This document shows positions 1 to 8,900 of a DNA stretch of 13,349 bases, in pieces. The notes under the pieces are model-generated. The model was not told where the DNA came from and ran no database searches. It worked only from the letters and a program-made list of their open reading frames with translations. Positions within the stretch are counted from its first letter, which is position 1. Every line of letters begins with the position of its first letter. The DNA comes from Hyphomicrobiales bacterium (GTDB taxonomy: Bacteria > Pseudomonadota > Alphaproteobacteria > Rhizobiales > Aestuariivirgaceae). The stretch is taken from assembly GCA_027051995.1 (NCBI GenBank), contig JALUFY010000184.1, positions 1 through 13,349 on the forward strand. Reading direction: 5' to 3'. Position numbers and translations under genes: made by a program.

Positions 1-1200
1 GCCGAGGCGCGGGCGCATGTGCTGGCGCGCGCCCCGGCGCGGCGCGGCGGCAATGAAATCGAGGCCGATTGCCTGCCCATGAGCGAGGCGCTCTACGACG
101 CCTGCGAGCGGCTGGAGGCGGCGCTGTCGGATTTGCAGGCCGTCATGGGGCGGCTGGCGGCCAGGCTGCTGCGCAAGCTGGCCGATGAAGCGAAAGATCT
201 TTCTCCGGCCGAGCGCAACCGGCTGGAATCACTGGCGCGCTCCCTGCGCCGCCGGGGCGAGCTGATGCTTGGCGGCTGGCGCGGCATGTTGCGCAGGCTG
301 ATGGAGGCGGCGCGCGACGAGGCCCCGGGGGATGGCCGCTTCGCCGAGTGGTTCTCCATCTCCTGGGCCTTCGGACAGGAGTTCGACACCGGATTGCACG
401 CGCACTGGATCGATCCCGCCATTCCGCTGGCCGAATGCGCCCTGGCACCGGCGGACACCGCCGTCATCACCTCCGCCACCCTGCGCGACCGGCTGCCGGA
501 TGCTCCCGATGACTGGCAAAGCGCCCAGACGCGCACCGGCGCGGCGCACCTGCCCTGGCCGGCCAGACGGGCCGGATTCAAATCGCCCTTCGATTACGCG
601 AAGAACGCGCGGATTTTCATTGTCACCGACGTGGCGCGCCAGGACATGGAGCAACTGGCGGCGGCCTACCGCGAGCTTTTCATCGCCGCCCGGGGCGGGG
701 CGCTGGGGCTGTTCACCGCCATTTCACGGCTCAAGGCAGTGCAGGCGCGCATCAACGGGCCGCTGGCGCGGGCGGGCCTTGCGCTCTATGCCCAGCATGT
801 GGAGCCGATGGACACCGGCACGCTGGTCGATCTCTTCCGCTGGCAGAAGAACGCCTGCCTTCTGGGCACCGACGCGGTGCGCGACGGGGTGGATGTGCCC
901 GGCCATTCGCTCAGGCTGATGGTCATGGAGCGGGTGCCCTGGCCGGTGCCGTCCATTCTGGAGCGGGCCCGCAAGGCGGCCTTCGGCGGCCAGGCGTGGA
1001 CAGACATGATGGTGCGCCTGCGGCTGCGTCAGGCCTTCGGGCGGCTGATCCGGCGCGGCGATGACCGGGGCGTCTTCGTCATGCTGGATTCGCGCATGGC
1101 CAGCCGCTTTCTCACCGCCTTTCCAGAGGGCGCGCCGGTGCGCCGCATGGGGCTGGCGCAGGCCATCGCCGAGACGGGCGCCTTTTTGTCCGCATCATGA
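1..1200 (+). CDS. dinG: DinG-family ATP-dependent DNA helicase (3' part, start outside window)
   Basis: The frame is open from base 1 to the TGA at 1198-1200, so only the C-terminal 399 residues are visible; the Walker A region and the true start lie upstream. DinG proteins are superfamily 2 (XPD-like) 5'-to-3' DNA helicases that unwind forks, D-loops and R-loops during repair. Seen here: an ITSATLRD motif (about 463-486) typical of the family's helicase core, a late LLGTDAVRDGVDVPG segment (about 859-903), and the motif VI-like QAFGRLIRRGDDRG (1030-1071) with the arginines expected to contact ATP. The closing run to FVMLDSR is also typical of DinG. No FeS-cluster cysteine pattern can be judged from this portion. 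The gene reads toward rpmH but is probably a separate unit, because rpmH has its own strong promoter. The family call is confident; the exact symbol is inferred from motif resemblance. Confidence 0.85.
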   Translation, partial: AEARAHVLARAPARRGGNEIEADCLPMSEALYDACERLEAALSDLQAVMGRLAARLLRKLADEAKDLSPAERNRLESLARSLRRRGELMLGGWRGMLRRLMEAARDEAPGDGRFAEWFSISWAFGQEFDTGLHAHWIDPAIPLAECALAPADTAVITSATLRDRLPDAPDDWQSAQTRTGAAHLPWPARRAGFKSPFDYAKNARIFIVTDVARQDMEQLAAAYRELFIAARGGALGLFTAISRLKAVQARINGPLARAGLALYAQHVEPMDTGTLVDLFRWQKNACLLGTDAVRDGVDVPGHSLRLMVMERVPWPVPSILERARKAAFGGQAWTDMMVRLRLRQAFGRLIRRGDDRGVFVMLDSRMASRFLTAFPEGAPVRRMGLAQAIAETGAFLSAS

Positions 1201-1213
1201 AGCGTGAACCACG

Positions 1214-1234
1214 ATGCCCGCCCGGGCGCATTTT
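1214..1234 (+). terminator. Possible weak intrinsic terminator after the DinG gene
   Basis: A short G+C-rich inverted repeat (ATGCCCG at 1214-1220 against CGGGC at 1223-1227 and GCAT at 1228-1231, with a bulge) is followed by TTTT. It starts 13 nt after the DinG stop codon. The loop is very tight and the T-run is short, so termination may be partial. Confidence 0.35.
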
Positions 1235-1248
1235 CGCCGCCGCTTTCG

Positions 1249-1277
1249 TTGACTTGCGCCCGCCTTGCCCCTATAAG
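1249..1277 (+). promoter_or_regulatory. Promoter of the rpmH operon
   Basis: TTGACT at 1249-1254 and TATAAG at 1272-1277 are separated by exactly 17 nt, close to the housekeeping sigma consensus. The predicted transcription start is near 1284. That gives a leader of about 124 nt before the rpmH start codon, which is long for so small a gene. Confidence 0.75.
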
Positions 1278-1298
1278 CCGCTGCAACAGTTTCAAGGA

Positions 1299-1379
1299 CG
1301 GGCCACGGGCCCGGAGCGTCTTGCCGCTTTTTTGGTTTTCGAAAGAGGCGGCAAGCGCGTATTCTTGTGTTTTCACGCG
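1299..1379 (+). promoter_or_regulatory. Structured 5' leader of rpmH with three successive hairpins
   Basis: Three inverted repeats follow one another in the rpmH leader. The first is CGGGCC (1299-1304) with GGCCCG (1308-1313). The second is a long stem, 1320-1333 with 1342-1355: eight Watson-Crick pairs (CTTGCCGC/GCGGCAAG) extended by TTTTTT against AAAGAG with two G-T wobbles, around an 8-nt loop. A GCG/CGC extension sits outside it, across a one-base bulge. The third is CGCGT (1356-1360) with ACGCG (1375-1379). The ribosome binding site at 1394-1398 lies just after. No long T-run follows the stems, so this is not an obvious terminator. A role in mRNA stability or feedback control of L34 is inference. 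Confidence 0.5.
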
Positions 1380-1407
1380 AATGAACGGATATCAGGAGTA
1401 AACGGAC

Positions 1408-1542
1408 ATGAAACGGACCTTTCAGCCTTCCCGGCTCGTGCGCAAGCGCCGTCATGGCTTCCGCGCCCGCATGGCCACCCGCAGCGGCCGGGCCATCCTG
1501 CGCGCCCGGCGCGCCCGCGGCCGCAAGAAGCTCTCGGCCTGA
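1408..1542 (+). CDS. rpmH: 50S ribosomal protein L34
   Basis: The gene encodes a 44-residue protein beginning [30 protein letters not shown], which is the hallmark of L34: the family opens with MKRTxQPS, continues with [11 protein letters not shown], and ends in an arginine/lysine-rich tail closing KKLSA. L34 is a small basic protein of the large ribosomal subunit that binds 23S rRNA. The ATG at 1408 is preceded by AGGAG at 1394-1398 with 9 nt spacing, and 44 residues is the normal family length. It heads a cluster with rnpA 24 nt downstream, an arrangement conserved across many bacteria. It is driven by the strong promoter at 1249-1277. Nothing about the protein is unusual. Confidence 0.97.
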   Translation: MKRTFQPSRLVRKRRHGFRARMATRSGRAILRARRARGRKKLSA

Positions 1543-1566
1543 CGCGGCCGCTGACCCTTGCCCGGC

Positions 1567-2016
1567 ATGAGCATGAAGAACGCCGGGCCGGACGCGGGGC
1601 CGGAGAAACTGCGCAGGCGCGGGGATTTTCTGGCCACTGCGCGCGGCGTTTTCCGGGCCATGCCGCTCATCGTGGTGCAGATGCGCGAGCGCGGAGGTGA
1701 CGGCGGCCCGCCGCGCGTCGGCTTCACGGCGACGAAGCGCATCGGCAACGCGGTGATCCGCAACAGGGCGCGCCGCAGAATGCGCGAGGCGGTGCGGGCG
1801 ATGCCCGATGATCTGCTGCTCGCGGGCCATGATTACGTTTTCATCGCCCGCGAAGACACCGCGCAAGGGCCCTTTTCGCAGCTGAAACGGCAGACCGCCA
1901 GGGCCCTTGAAAAACTGCGCGCGGGAGAGGGTTACTTAGCCCGCGCGAGAGGCGCGAAAAGAGCTGGCGCGAAATCCGCGAAATCCAGGAAACAGAACAA
2001 AGGCGAGCGGCCATGA
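1567..2016 (+). CDS. rnpA: Ribonuclease P protein component
   Basis: This 149-residue basic protein is the subunit that binds the RNase P RNA and helps it cleave the 5' leader from precursor tRNAs in the cytoplasm. The RNR signature is present at residues 58-71 (KRIGNAVIRNRARR), preceded by RVGFTA, the usual central strand of the family. The C-terminal 25 residues are rich in Lys, Arg, Ala and Gly and go beyond the usual core. ATG 1567 is chosen; ATG 1573 and an upstream TTG at 1558 are alternatives. No good Shine-Dalgarno precedes any of them, so translation is probably coupled to rpmH, whose stop is 24 nt upstream. The stop overlaps the yidC start as ATGA (2013-2016). Confidence 0.93.
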   Translation: MSMKNAGPDAGPEKLRRRGDFLATARGVFRAMPLIVVQMRERGGDGGPPRVGFTATKRIGNAVIRNRARRRMREAVRAMPDDLLLAGHDYVFIAREDTAQGPFSQLKRQTARALEKLRAGEGYLARARGAKRAGAKSAKSRKQNKGERP

Positions 2017-3842
2017 ATGGCGACAACAAGAACCTGATCCTCGCAATCGCCCTGTCGCTGGTGATCATGCTGGGCTGGCAGTATTTCTTCGCCCCGAAGA
2101 AGAAGCCCGTTCCGGCCGGTCAGGAAACCGCGCAGACCCTGCCGGGCAAGGACGCCGCCAATACCGTGCCGGCCGCGCCCGCCGGGCAGGGCGCGTCATC
2201 CACCGCCGCCGCGCCCATCCCCGGCGCGCCCGCCACGAAGGCCAAACCGCGCGCCGCCGTCATCGCCGCAAGCCCCAGGGTGAAGATCGATACCGAAAGC
2301 CTGAGCGGCTCCATCAATCTCAAGGGCGGGCGGCTGGATGACCTGAAGCTGAAAAAATACCACGAGACGGTCGATCCGAAGAGCCCCATCATCACCCTGC
2401 TGTCTCCGGCGGGCGCGAAGAACGCCTATTTCGCCGAAACAGGCTGGGCCCCCGCCGCCGGATCGAAGACGGCCGTTCCCGGCCCCGATACCGTCTGGAG
2501 CGCGCCGGAGGGTGCGCGACTGGCCGCCGGAAAGCCCGTCACCATCACCTGGGACAATGGCCAGGGGCTCCTCTTCAGCCGCACCTTCACGGTGGACAAG
2601 GATTACATGTTCACCGTCACCCAGACGGTGAAGAACACATCTGACAAGCCCGTCACCCTTTTCCCCTACGCGCGGGTGCAGCGCCACGGCGTGCCCAAAA
2701 CCCGGGGCTACTACGTGCTGCACGAGGGCCTCGTCGGCGTGCTGGACGGCGATCTCTTCGAGGTCAAATACAAGGATCTCATGAAGGATGACGCCGATCC
2801 GCAGGAGGCCGACTCCAAAGGCGGCTGGCTGGGCATCACCGACAAATACTGGGCAGCGGCGGTCATCCCCGCCAGCCAGAAGGAAAGGGTTCATGGCAGG
2901 TTCTTCCATCAGAAGGCCGCCGGAACCGACATCTTCCAGTCCGATTACCTGTCGAAGGACGGGGTGACCATCGCGCGGGGCGCCAAGGCGCAAAACGCGG
3001 CGCGGATTTTCGCCGGCGCCAAGGTGGTCAATCTGATCAACGCCTACGAAAAGAAATTCGGCATCGGCAAGTTCGATCTGCTCATCGACTGGGGCTGGTT
3101 CTATTTCATCACCAAGCCGATGTTCTGGCTGCTGCACCTGCTCTTCAATTTCCTGGGCAATTACGGCCTGGCCATTCTGGCCGCCACGCTGCTGATCAAG
3201 CTGGTTCTCTTCCCGCTGTCGAACAAGTCCTACGCCTCCATGGCCAAGATGAAGAAACTCCAGCCGGAGCTGACGCGCATCAAGGAGCTCTACAAGGACG
3301 ACAAGATGAAGCAGCAGCAGGCGATGATGGAGCTTTACAAGAAGCACAAGGTCTCGCCGATGGCCGGGTGTCTGCCCATGCTGGTGCAGATCCCCATCTT
3401 CTTCTCGCTCTACAAGGTGCTGTTCGTCACCATCGAGATGCGCCACGCGCCGTTCTACGGCTGGATCAGGGATCTCTCCGCGCCCGATCCGACATCGCTG
3501 TTCAATCTCTTCGGCCTCATTCCCTGGACGCCGCCTCAGATGCTGATGATCGGCGTGCTGCCGCTGATCATGGGCATCACCATGTGGGTGCAGATGCGCC
3601 TGAACCCGACGCCGCCCGATCCCATCCAGGCGCAGATGTTCAACTGGATGCCGCTCATCTTCACCTTCATGCTGGGCACCTTCCCGGCCGGGCTGGTGCT
3701 CTACTGGGCCTGGAACAACTTCCTGTCCATCATCCAGCAGGCCTATATCATGAAGAAAAACGGCGTCGAGGTGCACATATGGCAAAACATCAAGGACAGC
3801 CTGCCCTTCCTGAAAAAGGCCGGGAGCGGCCAGAAGGGCTGA
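2013..3842 (+). CDS. yidC: Membrane protein insertase YidC
   Basis: This 609-residue Gram-negative-type YidC inserts and folds inner-membrane proteins, alone or with SecYEG. An N-terminal membrane helix (about residues 7-25) is followed by a Pro/Ala-rich linker to about 90 and a large periplasmic beta domain to about 345. The conserved insertase core comes next, with membrane segments near 363-383, 386-403, 450-472, 505-525 and 545-568. The basic residue of the hydrophilic groove is Lys396 ([11 protein letters not shown]), where E. coli has Arg366. The cytoplasmic coiled hairpin (about 405-448) and the [16 protein letters not shown] segment are clear family marks. Translation is probably coupled to rnpA through the ATGA overlap. 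The yidD gene often found between rnpA and yidC is absent. The last 64 nt also encode the N-terminus of EngB. Confidence 0.97.
   Translation: MNGDNKNLILAIALSLVIMLGWQYFFAPKKKPVPAGQETAQTLPGKDAANTVPAAPAGQGASSTAAAPIPGAPATKAKPRAAVIAASPRVKIDTESLSGSINLKGGRLDDLKLKKYHETVDPKSPIITLLSPAGAKNAYFAETGWAPAAGSKTAVPGPDTVWSAPEGARLAAGKPVTITWDNGQGLLFSRTFTVDKDYMFTVTQTVKNTSDKPVTLFPYARVQRHGVPKTRGYYVLHEGLVGVLDGDLFEVKYKDLMKDDADPQEADSKGGWLGITDKYWAAAVIPASQKERVHGRFFHQKAAGTDIFQSDYLSKDGVTIARGAKAQNAARIFAGAKVVNLINAYEKKFGIGKFDLLIDWGWFYFITKPMFWLLHLLFNFLGNYGLAILAATLLIKLVLFPLSNKSYASMAKMKKLQPELTRIKELYKDDKMKQQQAMMELYKKHKVSPMAGCLPMLVQIPIFFSLYKVLFVTIEMRHAPFYGWIRDLSAPDPTSLFNLFGLIPWTPPQMLMIGVLPLIMGITMWVQMRLNPTPPDPIQAQMFNWMPLIFTFMLGTFPAGLVLYWAWNNFLSIIQQAYIMKKNGVEVHIWQNIKDSLPFLKKAGSGQKG
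3768..3773 (+). promoter_or_regulatory. Ribosome binding site for engB inside the yidC coding region
   Basis: GAGGTG, a perfect match to the anti-Shine-Dalgarno core, ends 5 nt before the in-frame ATG at 3779. It lies inside yidC codons and decides the engB start, because no ATG, GTG or TTG occurs in the engB frame between 3779 and the conserved core. Confidence 0.6.
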
Positions 3843-4522
3843 GGCGGGCGCGCGCCATCAGCGCCGATCCGCTGGCCGGGCTGGAGGAGCGCGAGCGCCA
3901 GGCCGCCATCGCCGCCGGGCGGGAGCTGTTCAAGCGGCCGCCGGAGTTTCTGCTGGGCGTGACCGGGCTTGAGCATCTGCCCCCGCCCCACGAGGTGGAG
4001 ATCGCCTTCGCCGGGCGCTCCAACGTCGGCAAGTCCTCGCTCATCAACGCCCTGTTCGGCCACGGCGGCGTGGCGCGCACCTCCAACACGCCGGGGCGCA
4101 CCCGCGAGCTGAACTATTTCGCCATGGCCTCGGGGCGCATGGCGCTGGTGGACATGCCCGGATACGGCTATGCGAAAGCGCCGAAATCCCTGGTCAAACG
4201 CTGGCAGGCGCTGGTGCGCGGCTTTCTGCGCGGGCGGGCCTGCCTGCGGCGCGTCTTCGTGCTCATCGACGCCCGCCACGGGCTGAAGCCCCACGATCTG
4301 GACGCCATGGATCTGCTCGACGAGGCGGCGGTGAACTATCAGGTGGTCATCACCAAGGCCGACAAGATCAAGCCCCCGGCGCGCGAAAAGCTGCTGGAAG
4401 AGCTGCGCGGCAAGCTGGCCAGACGCCCCGCCGCGCATCCGGACATCCACATGACCTCGGCGCGCAAGAAAACCGGCCTTGACGAGCTGCGCGCCGCCAT
4501 CGCCGCCCTGCTGCCGGCCTGA
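3779..4522 (+). CDS. engB: Ribosome biogenesis GTP-binding protein EngB (YihA/YsxC)
   Basis: From ATG 3779 this is a 247-residue TrmE-Era-EngA-EngB-type GTPase needed for assembly of the large ribosomal subunit. The GTPase boxes are all visible: G1 GRSNVGKSS (79-87), G2 around TPGRT (104-108), G3 DMPGYG (125-130), G4 TKAD (192-195) and G5 TSARK (226-230). The DMPGYGYA stretch is diagnostic for EngB. The start overlaps yidC by 64 nt and has a GAGGTG ribosome site. Without it the frame has no standard start before the core, so either this start or a rare CTG (3839) is used. The N-terminal 35 residues are therefore longer than usual and basic. Position after yidC is conserved in alphaproteobacteria, though argB, a common next neighbour, is missing. 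Confidence 0.93.
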   Translation: MAKHQGQPALPEKGRERPEGLRRARAISADPLAGLEERERQAAIAAGRELFKRPPEFLLGVTGLEHLPPPHEVEIAFAGRSNVGKSSLINALFGHGGVARTSNTPGRTRELNYFAMASGRMALVDMPGYGYAKAPKSLVKRWQALVRGFLRGRACLRRVFVLIDARHGLKPHDLDAMDLLDEAAVNYQVVITKADKIKPPAREKLLEELRGKLARRPAAHPDIHMTSARKKTGLDELRAAIAALLPA

Positions 4523-4572
4523 GACGGGCCCGCGCCGTTTACCGCCATTTCATTTTCTTGCGCCTTTTTCAT

Positions 4573-4600
4573 TTGGCTGGAACGCTTTTGCCGCTAGAGT
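4573..4600 (+). promoter_or_regulatory. Candidate promoter of the RND efflux operon, possibly leaderless
   Basis: TTGGCT (4573-4578) and TAGAGT (4595-4600) are spaced by 16 nt. The -10 box ends 7 nt before the ATG at 4608, so the transcript would start at or next to the start codon. No Shine-Dalgarno precedes the ATG, which agrees with a leaderless message. Confidence 0.4.
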
Positions 4601-4607
4601 GCGGCCC

Positions 4608-5936
4608 ATGAACGAGATGCCAGGATCGCAAGACGTGCGCGCGGCCGCGACATCAGCGGAGGCGGCGGATGCCCCGCCCCGGCGCTCCATCCTGCGCGGC
4701 GTTCTGAAGTTTCTCCTGGCCACCGCCTTTCTCGCCGCAGCCTACGCCGGCTGGCGGATGATGATGGCCTCGGCCATAAAGCCCAGGCCGCACGCGGCCA
4801 GGGAAACCATCGAGCCGGTGCGCGTGCTGCCCGCCAGACTGACCACAGCCAGGCCCGAATGGACGCTCTACGGGCAGGCCGCGGCCACCCGCCGCGCGGT
4901 TCTCGCCCCGCCCGTCTCCGGGCGCATCGTGGAGGTCGCGCCGGGGCTGCGCGCCGGGGCGGTGGTGAAAAAGGGCCAGCTGCTCGCGCGCATCGACGAT
5001 CTGCCCTGGCGGGCCGCCGTCAGGGAGGCCGAGGCGGCATTGGCCCAGGCGCGGGCGCAGCTGACCGAGACGCGCACCCGGCTGGCGCTGGAAAAGGCCG
5101 CCGCCGCCAACGCCAGGGAGCAGCTGGACATCGCCCTGCGCGATCTGGCGCGCGCGAAAGCCCTGAACAGGCGCGGCGCGCTGCCGGACGCGGGGCTCGA
5201 CAAGCGGCGCCTGACAGCTTCGCAAAAACGGCTGGCCCTTGCGCAGCGCAAGGCCAACATCGCGGCCACGGAGGCGCGCGCCGCCCAGCAGGAGGCCGCC
5301 ATTACTCGCCAGAAATGGATGCTGGAGCGGACCAGAAAGAACCTCGCCGACACCGTTCTGCGCGCCCCATTCGACGGGCGCGTGGCCGAAAGCCACGCCG
5401 AAACGGGCCAGCAGACGGGCCCGGCGGACAAGCTGATCACCCTGATCTCCTCGGAGCCGCCGGAGGCCCGCCTGGCGCTGTCCGAGCGGCGTTTCGGCGC
5501 GCTGAAGGCGGCGGGCGAAGCCATCAGGGGGCGCGATGTCCGCATCATCTGGGACACCTCCGCCGGCAAGCTGACGCTGGCCGGACGCATTACGCGCGTC
5601 ACGCCGGACGTGGCGCAGGGCAAGGGGGTGGTCTATCTCTTCGCGCGGGTTTCCGATCCGCGAAAGGCGCAATGGCTGCGGCCCGGCGCCTTCATCGAGG
5701 CGCGCATGGCCGGGCCGGACGTGCATGACGCGGCGCTTTTGCCGGAATCGGCGGTCTATGACGCATCACGGGTCTATGCCGTGGTGGACGGGCGGCTGAA
5801 GGCGCTGCCCGTGACGCTGGCCGGATACGCGCGCGGCAAGGCCCTGGTGCGCGGCCTGAAGGGCGGCGAGATGATCGTCGTCAACCGTCTGGCCAATCCG
5901 GTGGAGGGCCGCAAGACGAAGGTCATGGCGCGATGA
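4608..5936 (+). CDS. RND efflux system periplasmic adaptor (membrane fusion protein)
   Basis: This 442-residue HlyD/AcrA-type adaptor would bridge the inner-membrane permease encoded next to it and an outer-membrane channel. After a short cytoplasmic N-terminus a single membrane anchor spans about residues 33-53. The first lipoyl half (APPVSGRIVEVAPGLRAGAVVKKGQ, given here in pieces: 100-106 and 107-124) precedes an Ala-rich alpha-hairpin coiled coil at about 134-245. The second lipoyl half starts at LRAPFDGRVAE (251-261). A beta-barrel domain (about 285-366) and a membrane-proximal domain follow. ATG 4608 is chosen over ATG 4617 because it fits a -10 box; neither has a good ribosome site. 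The stop overlaps the permease start (ATGA, 5933-5936), so the two are translated together. The anchor is a membrane helix rather than a lipobox. Substrate is unknown. Confidence 0.92.
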   Translation: MNEMPGSQDVRAAATSAEAADAPPRRSILRGVLKFLLATAFLAAAYAGWRMMMASAIKPRPHAARETIEPVRVLPARLTTARPEWTLYGQAAATRRAVLAPPVSGRIVEVAPGLRAGAVVKKGQLLARIDDLPWRAAVREAEAALAQARAQLTETRTRLALEKAAAANAREQLDIALRDLARAKALNRRGALPDAGLDKRRLTASQKRLALAQRKANIAATEARAAQQEAAITRQKWMLERTRKNLADTVLRAPFDGRVAESHAETGQQTGPADKLITLISSEPPEARLALSERRFGALKAAGEAIRGRDVRIIWDTSAGKLTLAGRITRVTPDVAQGKGVVYLFARVSDPRKAQWLRPGAFIEARMAGPDVHDAALLPESAVYDASRVYAVVDGRLKALPVTLAGYARGKALVRGLKGGEMIVVNRLANPVEGRKTKVMAR

Positions 5937-8900
5937 CCCCGCCGCCCTCGCGAAGCGCCTCGCCTTTCGCCGCCCTGGTGCGCTTTTTCGCGCTGCATGC
6001 GACGGCGGCCAATCTCCTTCTGGCGGTCATGGTGCTGGCCGGGCTGCTGGCGCTGCAAAGGCTCAACACGCAGTTCTTCCCCACCATCGACATTCCGCGC
6101 ATCTCGGTGCGCGTCACCTGGGCCGGGGCCACACCCGCCGACATGGAAAAGACCGTCATCCGCAATCTGGAGCCTGCCCTGCGCTTCATCGACGGGCTGG
6201 ACGAGACGGACGGATTCTTCGGCGTGGCCCGCGAGGGCTCGGCCTATATCTCGCTGCGCTTCAAGGACGGCTGGGACATGGACAAGGCGCTCAACGACGT
6301 CAAAAAGGCCGTCGATGGCGTCACCACCCTGCCCGAAGACGCCGATACGCCGGTGATCCAGCAGGTGACGCGCTATGAGCTGGTGGCGCGGCTTCTGATC
6401 ACCGGCCCCTATCCGGAACAGGCCCTGCGCACCTACGCGCGGCGGATCCGCGACGGGCTGCTCGCCGCCGGGCTGGAGCGCGTCACATACGCCGGGGCGC
6501 GCAAGCGGGAGATCACCATCAGCGCGCCGCAGGCCCAGTTGCGCCGCCTCGATCTGGATGTGGAGAGGCTGGCCAGGCAGGTGCGGGCGGAAACCGCCGA
6601 TACGCCCGCGGGCGATATCACCGGCGGGCTGGACAAGTCCGTGCATGGCGCGGGCAAGGCGCGCACGGCGGAGGCCATCGGCCGCATCATCGTGCGCGCC
6701 GGGCTGGGCGGCGAGCATGTGCGGCTGGCCCATATCGCGGATGTGCGCGACGGCTTCGATCCCGACGATGTGCGCGGCTATTCGGCGGGCCGGCCGGCCA
6801 TCCGGCTTGATGTCTGGCGCACGCCGGCCGCCGATACCTTGCGCACCAGCCGGATTTTCAACAACTATCTTGAAAAGATCAAGCCGCGATTGCCCCGCGA
6901 CCTGACCGTTCTGCCCTATGACGTGCGGGCCAATTATCTGAAAGACCGCATCGGCCTGCTGGTGCGCAACGGCGCGCAGGGGCTTGTGCTCGTGCTGGTC
7001 ATTCTGTTCATTTTCCTCAGCGGGCGCATCGCCTTCTGGGTGGCGGCGGGCATTCCGGTGTCCATGCTGGCGGCGCTCGCGGTGATGTATTTCACCGGCC
7101 AGAGCATCAACATGGTGTCGCTCTTCGCCCTCATCCTCACCCTCGGCATCATCGTCGATGACGCCATCGTGGTGGGCGAGCACACCGCCACCCTGCGCGC
7201 CGGCGGCCTGCCGCCGGAGACGGCGGCGGTGGAGGGCGCGCTGCGCATGCTGGGGCCGGTCTCGGCGGCCAGCCTGACCACCATGGCCTCGTTCCTGCCG
7301 CTGTTCTTCTTTCAGGGGCGGGTGGGCTCCATCATCATCGCCCTGCCGCTGGTGGTCATTTCGGTGCTCGCCGCCTCGCTGGCCGAATGCTTCCTCATTC
7401 TGCCCAGCCACCTGCGCCACGCCCTGCGCGGCGGCGGTGAGCCCGGGCGCTTCCGGCGCTGGTTCGACGGGACGTTCGCCGCCTTCCGCGACGGGCCGTT
7501 CAACCGCGCCGTGACCCTGGCCTATGACTGGCGTTACGCCACTTGGGCGCTCATGATCGCGGCGCTTGTGCTGGCCGTCTCCCTGCCGATGAGCGGGCGC
7601 ATGCGCTTCAACTTCTTTCCCTCGCCGGAGTCGGAACATATCTCGGCCAACATCATCATGGCCGCCGGAACGCCGGAGACGGAAACCCTGAAGGCGGTGG
7701 AGGCCATCGAGCGCTCTCTCAGGAAGGTGGAAAAGCGGCTGGGCAAGGGCGAAAAGCTCATTACCGCCACTTTCGCGCGCATCGGCAAGATGGGCTATTC
7801 CACCGGCGATCATCTGGCCCAGCTGGACGCGCAATTGACCAATTCGGAGGCGCGCAGCATCCGCACCAGCACGTTGCTGCGCGCCTGGCGCAAGGCCATG
7901 CCGCGCATTCCCGGCGTGGAGCGCATCTCCTTTGGCCGCCGCCATGCCGCCAGCGCGCCGAAGGATCTGGAGATCGAATTGCGCGGCGATGATCCCTTCG
8001 TGCTGAAACAGGCCGCATCCGAGGTGGCCGCGCTGCTCAAGCGCATTCCCGGCGTCTTCAGCGTCTCCGACGATCTGCCATACGGCAAGCGCGACGTGCG
8101 CGTTTCCATCACCGCGCGCGGCAAGGCCCTGGGGTTCGATACCGCCACCGTCACCCGCCAGGTGCGCGCCGCCCTGCGCGGCGTGGTGGCGCGCAAGTTC
8201 GCCCGCGATCTGGAGGAGGTGAACCTCAGGGTGCGCCGGGCCGGGCAAATCACCGGCATGGCCGCCCTGCGCGATATCTACGTGCGCTCGGCCACGGGCG
8301 CATGGCTGCCGCTGGCCGATATCGCGCGCCTGACGGAAGAGCCGGGATTCTCCGTCATCTACCGGCGCAACGGCAAGGCGGTGATGAGCGTCTCGGGCGA
8401 TGTTGATCCGGCCACGGCATCCATTTCGGAGGCCATGCAGGCCATCAAGGCGGCGGATCTGGACGCCATCACGGGCAAATACGGCGTCACGGCGAGGATC
8501 TCCGGCGGGGCGGAGGAACAGCGCAAATCCATGGGCGATCTGAAGACCGGCGGACTGGTGGCGCTGGCGCTCATCTACATCATTCTCGCCTGGATTTTCG
8601 GCGGCTACGCAAAACCCCTCGTCGTCATGACCATCATTCCCTTCGGCGTTACCGGCGCGATCATCGGCCACTGGATCATGGGCTTTTCGCTGACCATCCT
8701 GTCGCTGATCGGCATGCTGGGATTGTCGGGCATCATCATCAACGATTCGATCATCCTCGTGGCCCGCGCCTCGGAACGCCTGGAAAATGGAGAGAACACG
8801 CGCACGGCGGCCACCGGGGCGGCGCGCGACAGGCTGCGCGCCGTGCTGCTCACCTCGCTGACCACCATCGGCGGGCTGACGCCGCTGATGTTCGAGAAAT

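Noticed and set aside
1201..1407. Possible replication origin or DnaA boxes near rpmH
   Set aside because: In some bacteria rpmH is next to dnaA and oriC, but I saw no TTATCCACA-like cluster and dnaA is not in the window.
3368..3778. Upstream extension of the engB open frame deep into yidC
   Set aside because: The frame is open but its product there is His/Asp/Ala-rich shadow sequence; the ribosome site at 3768-3773 and ATG at 3779 give a better start.
2196..3785. A 529-codon open frame antisense to yidC
   Set aside because: Same codon-bias shadow effect; yidC is unmistakable on the + strand.
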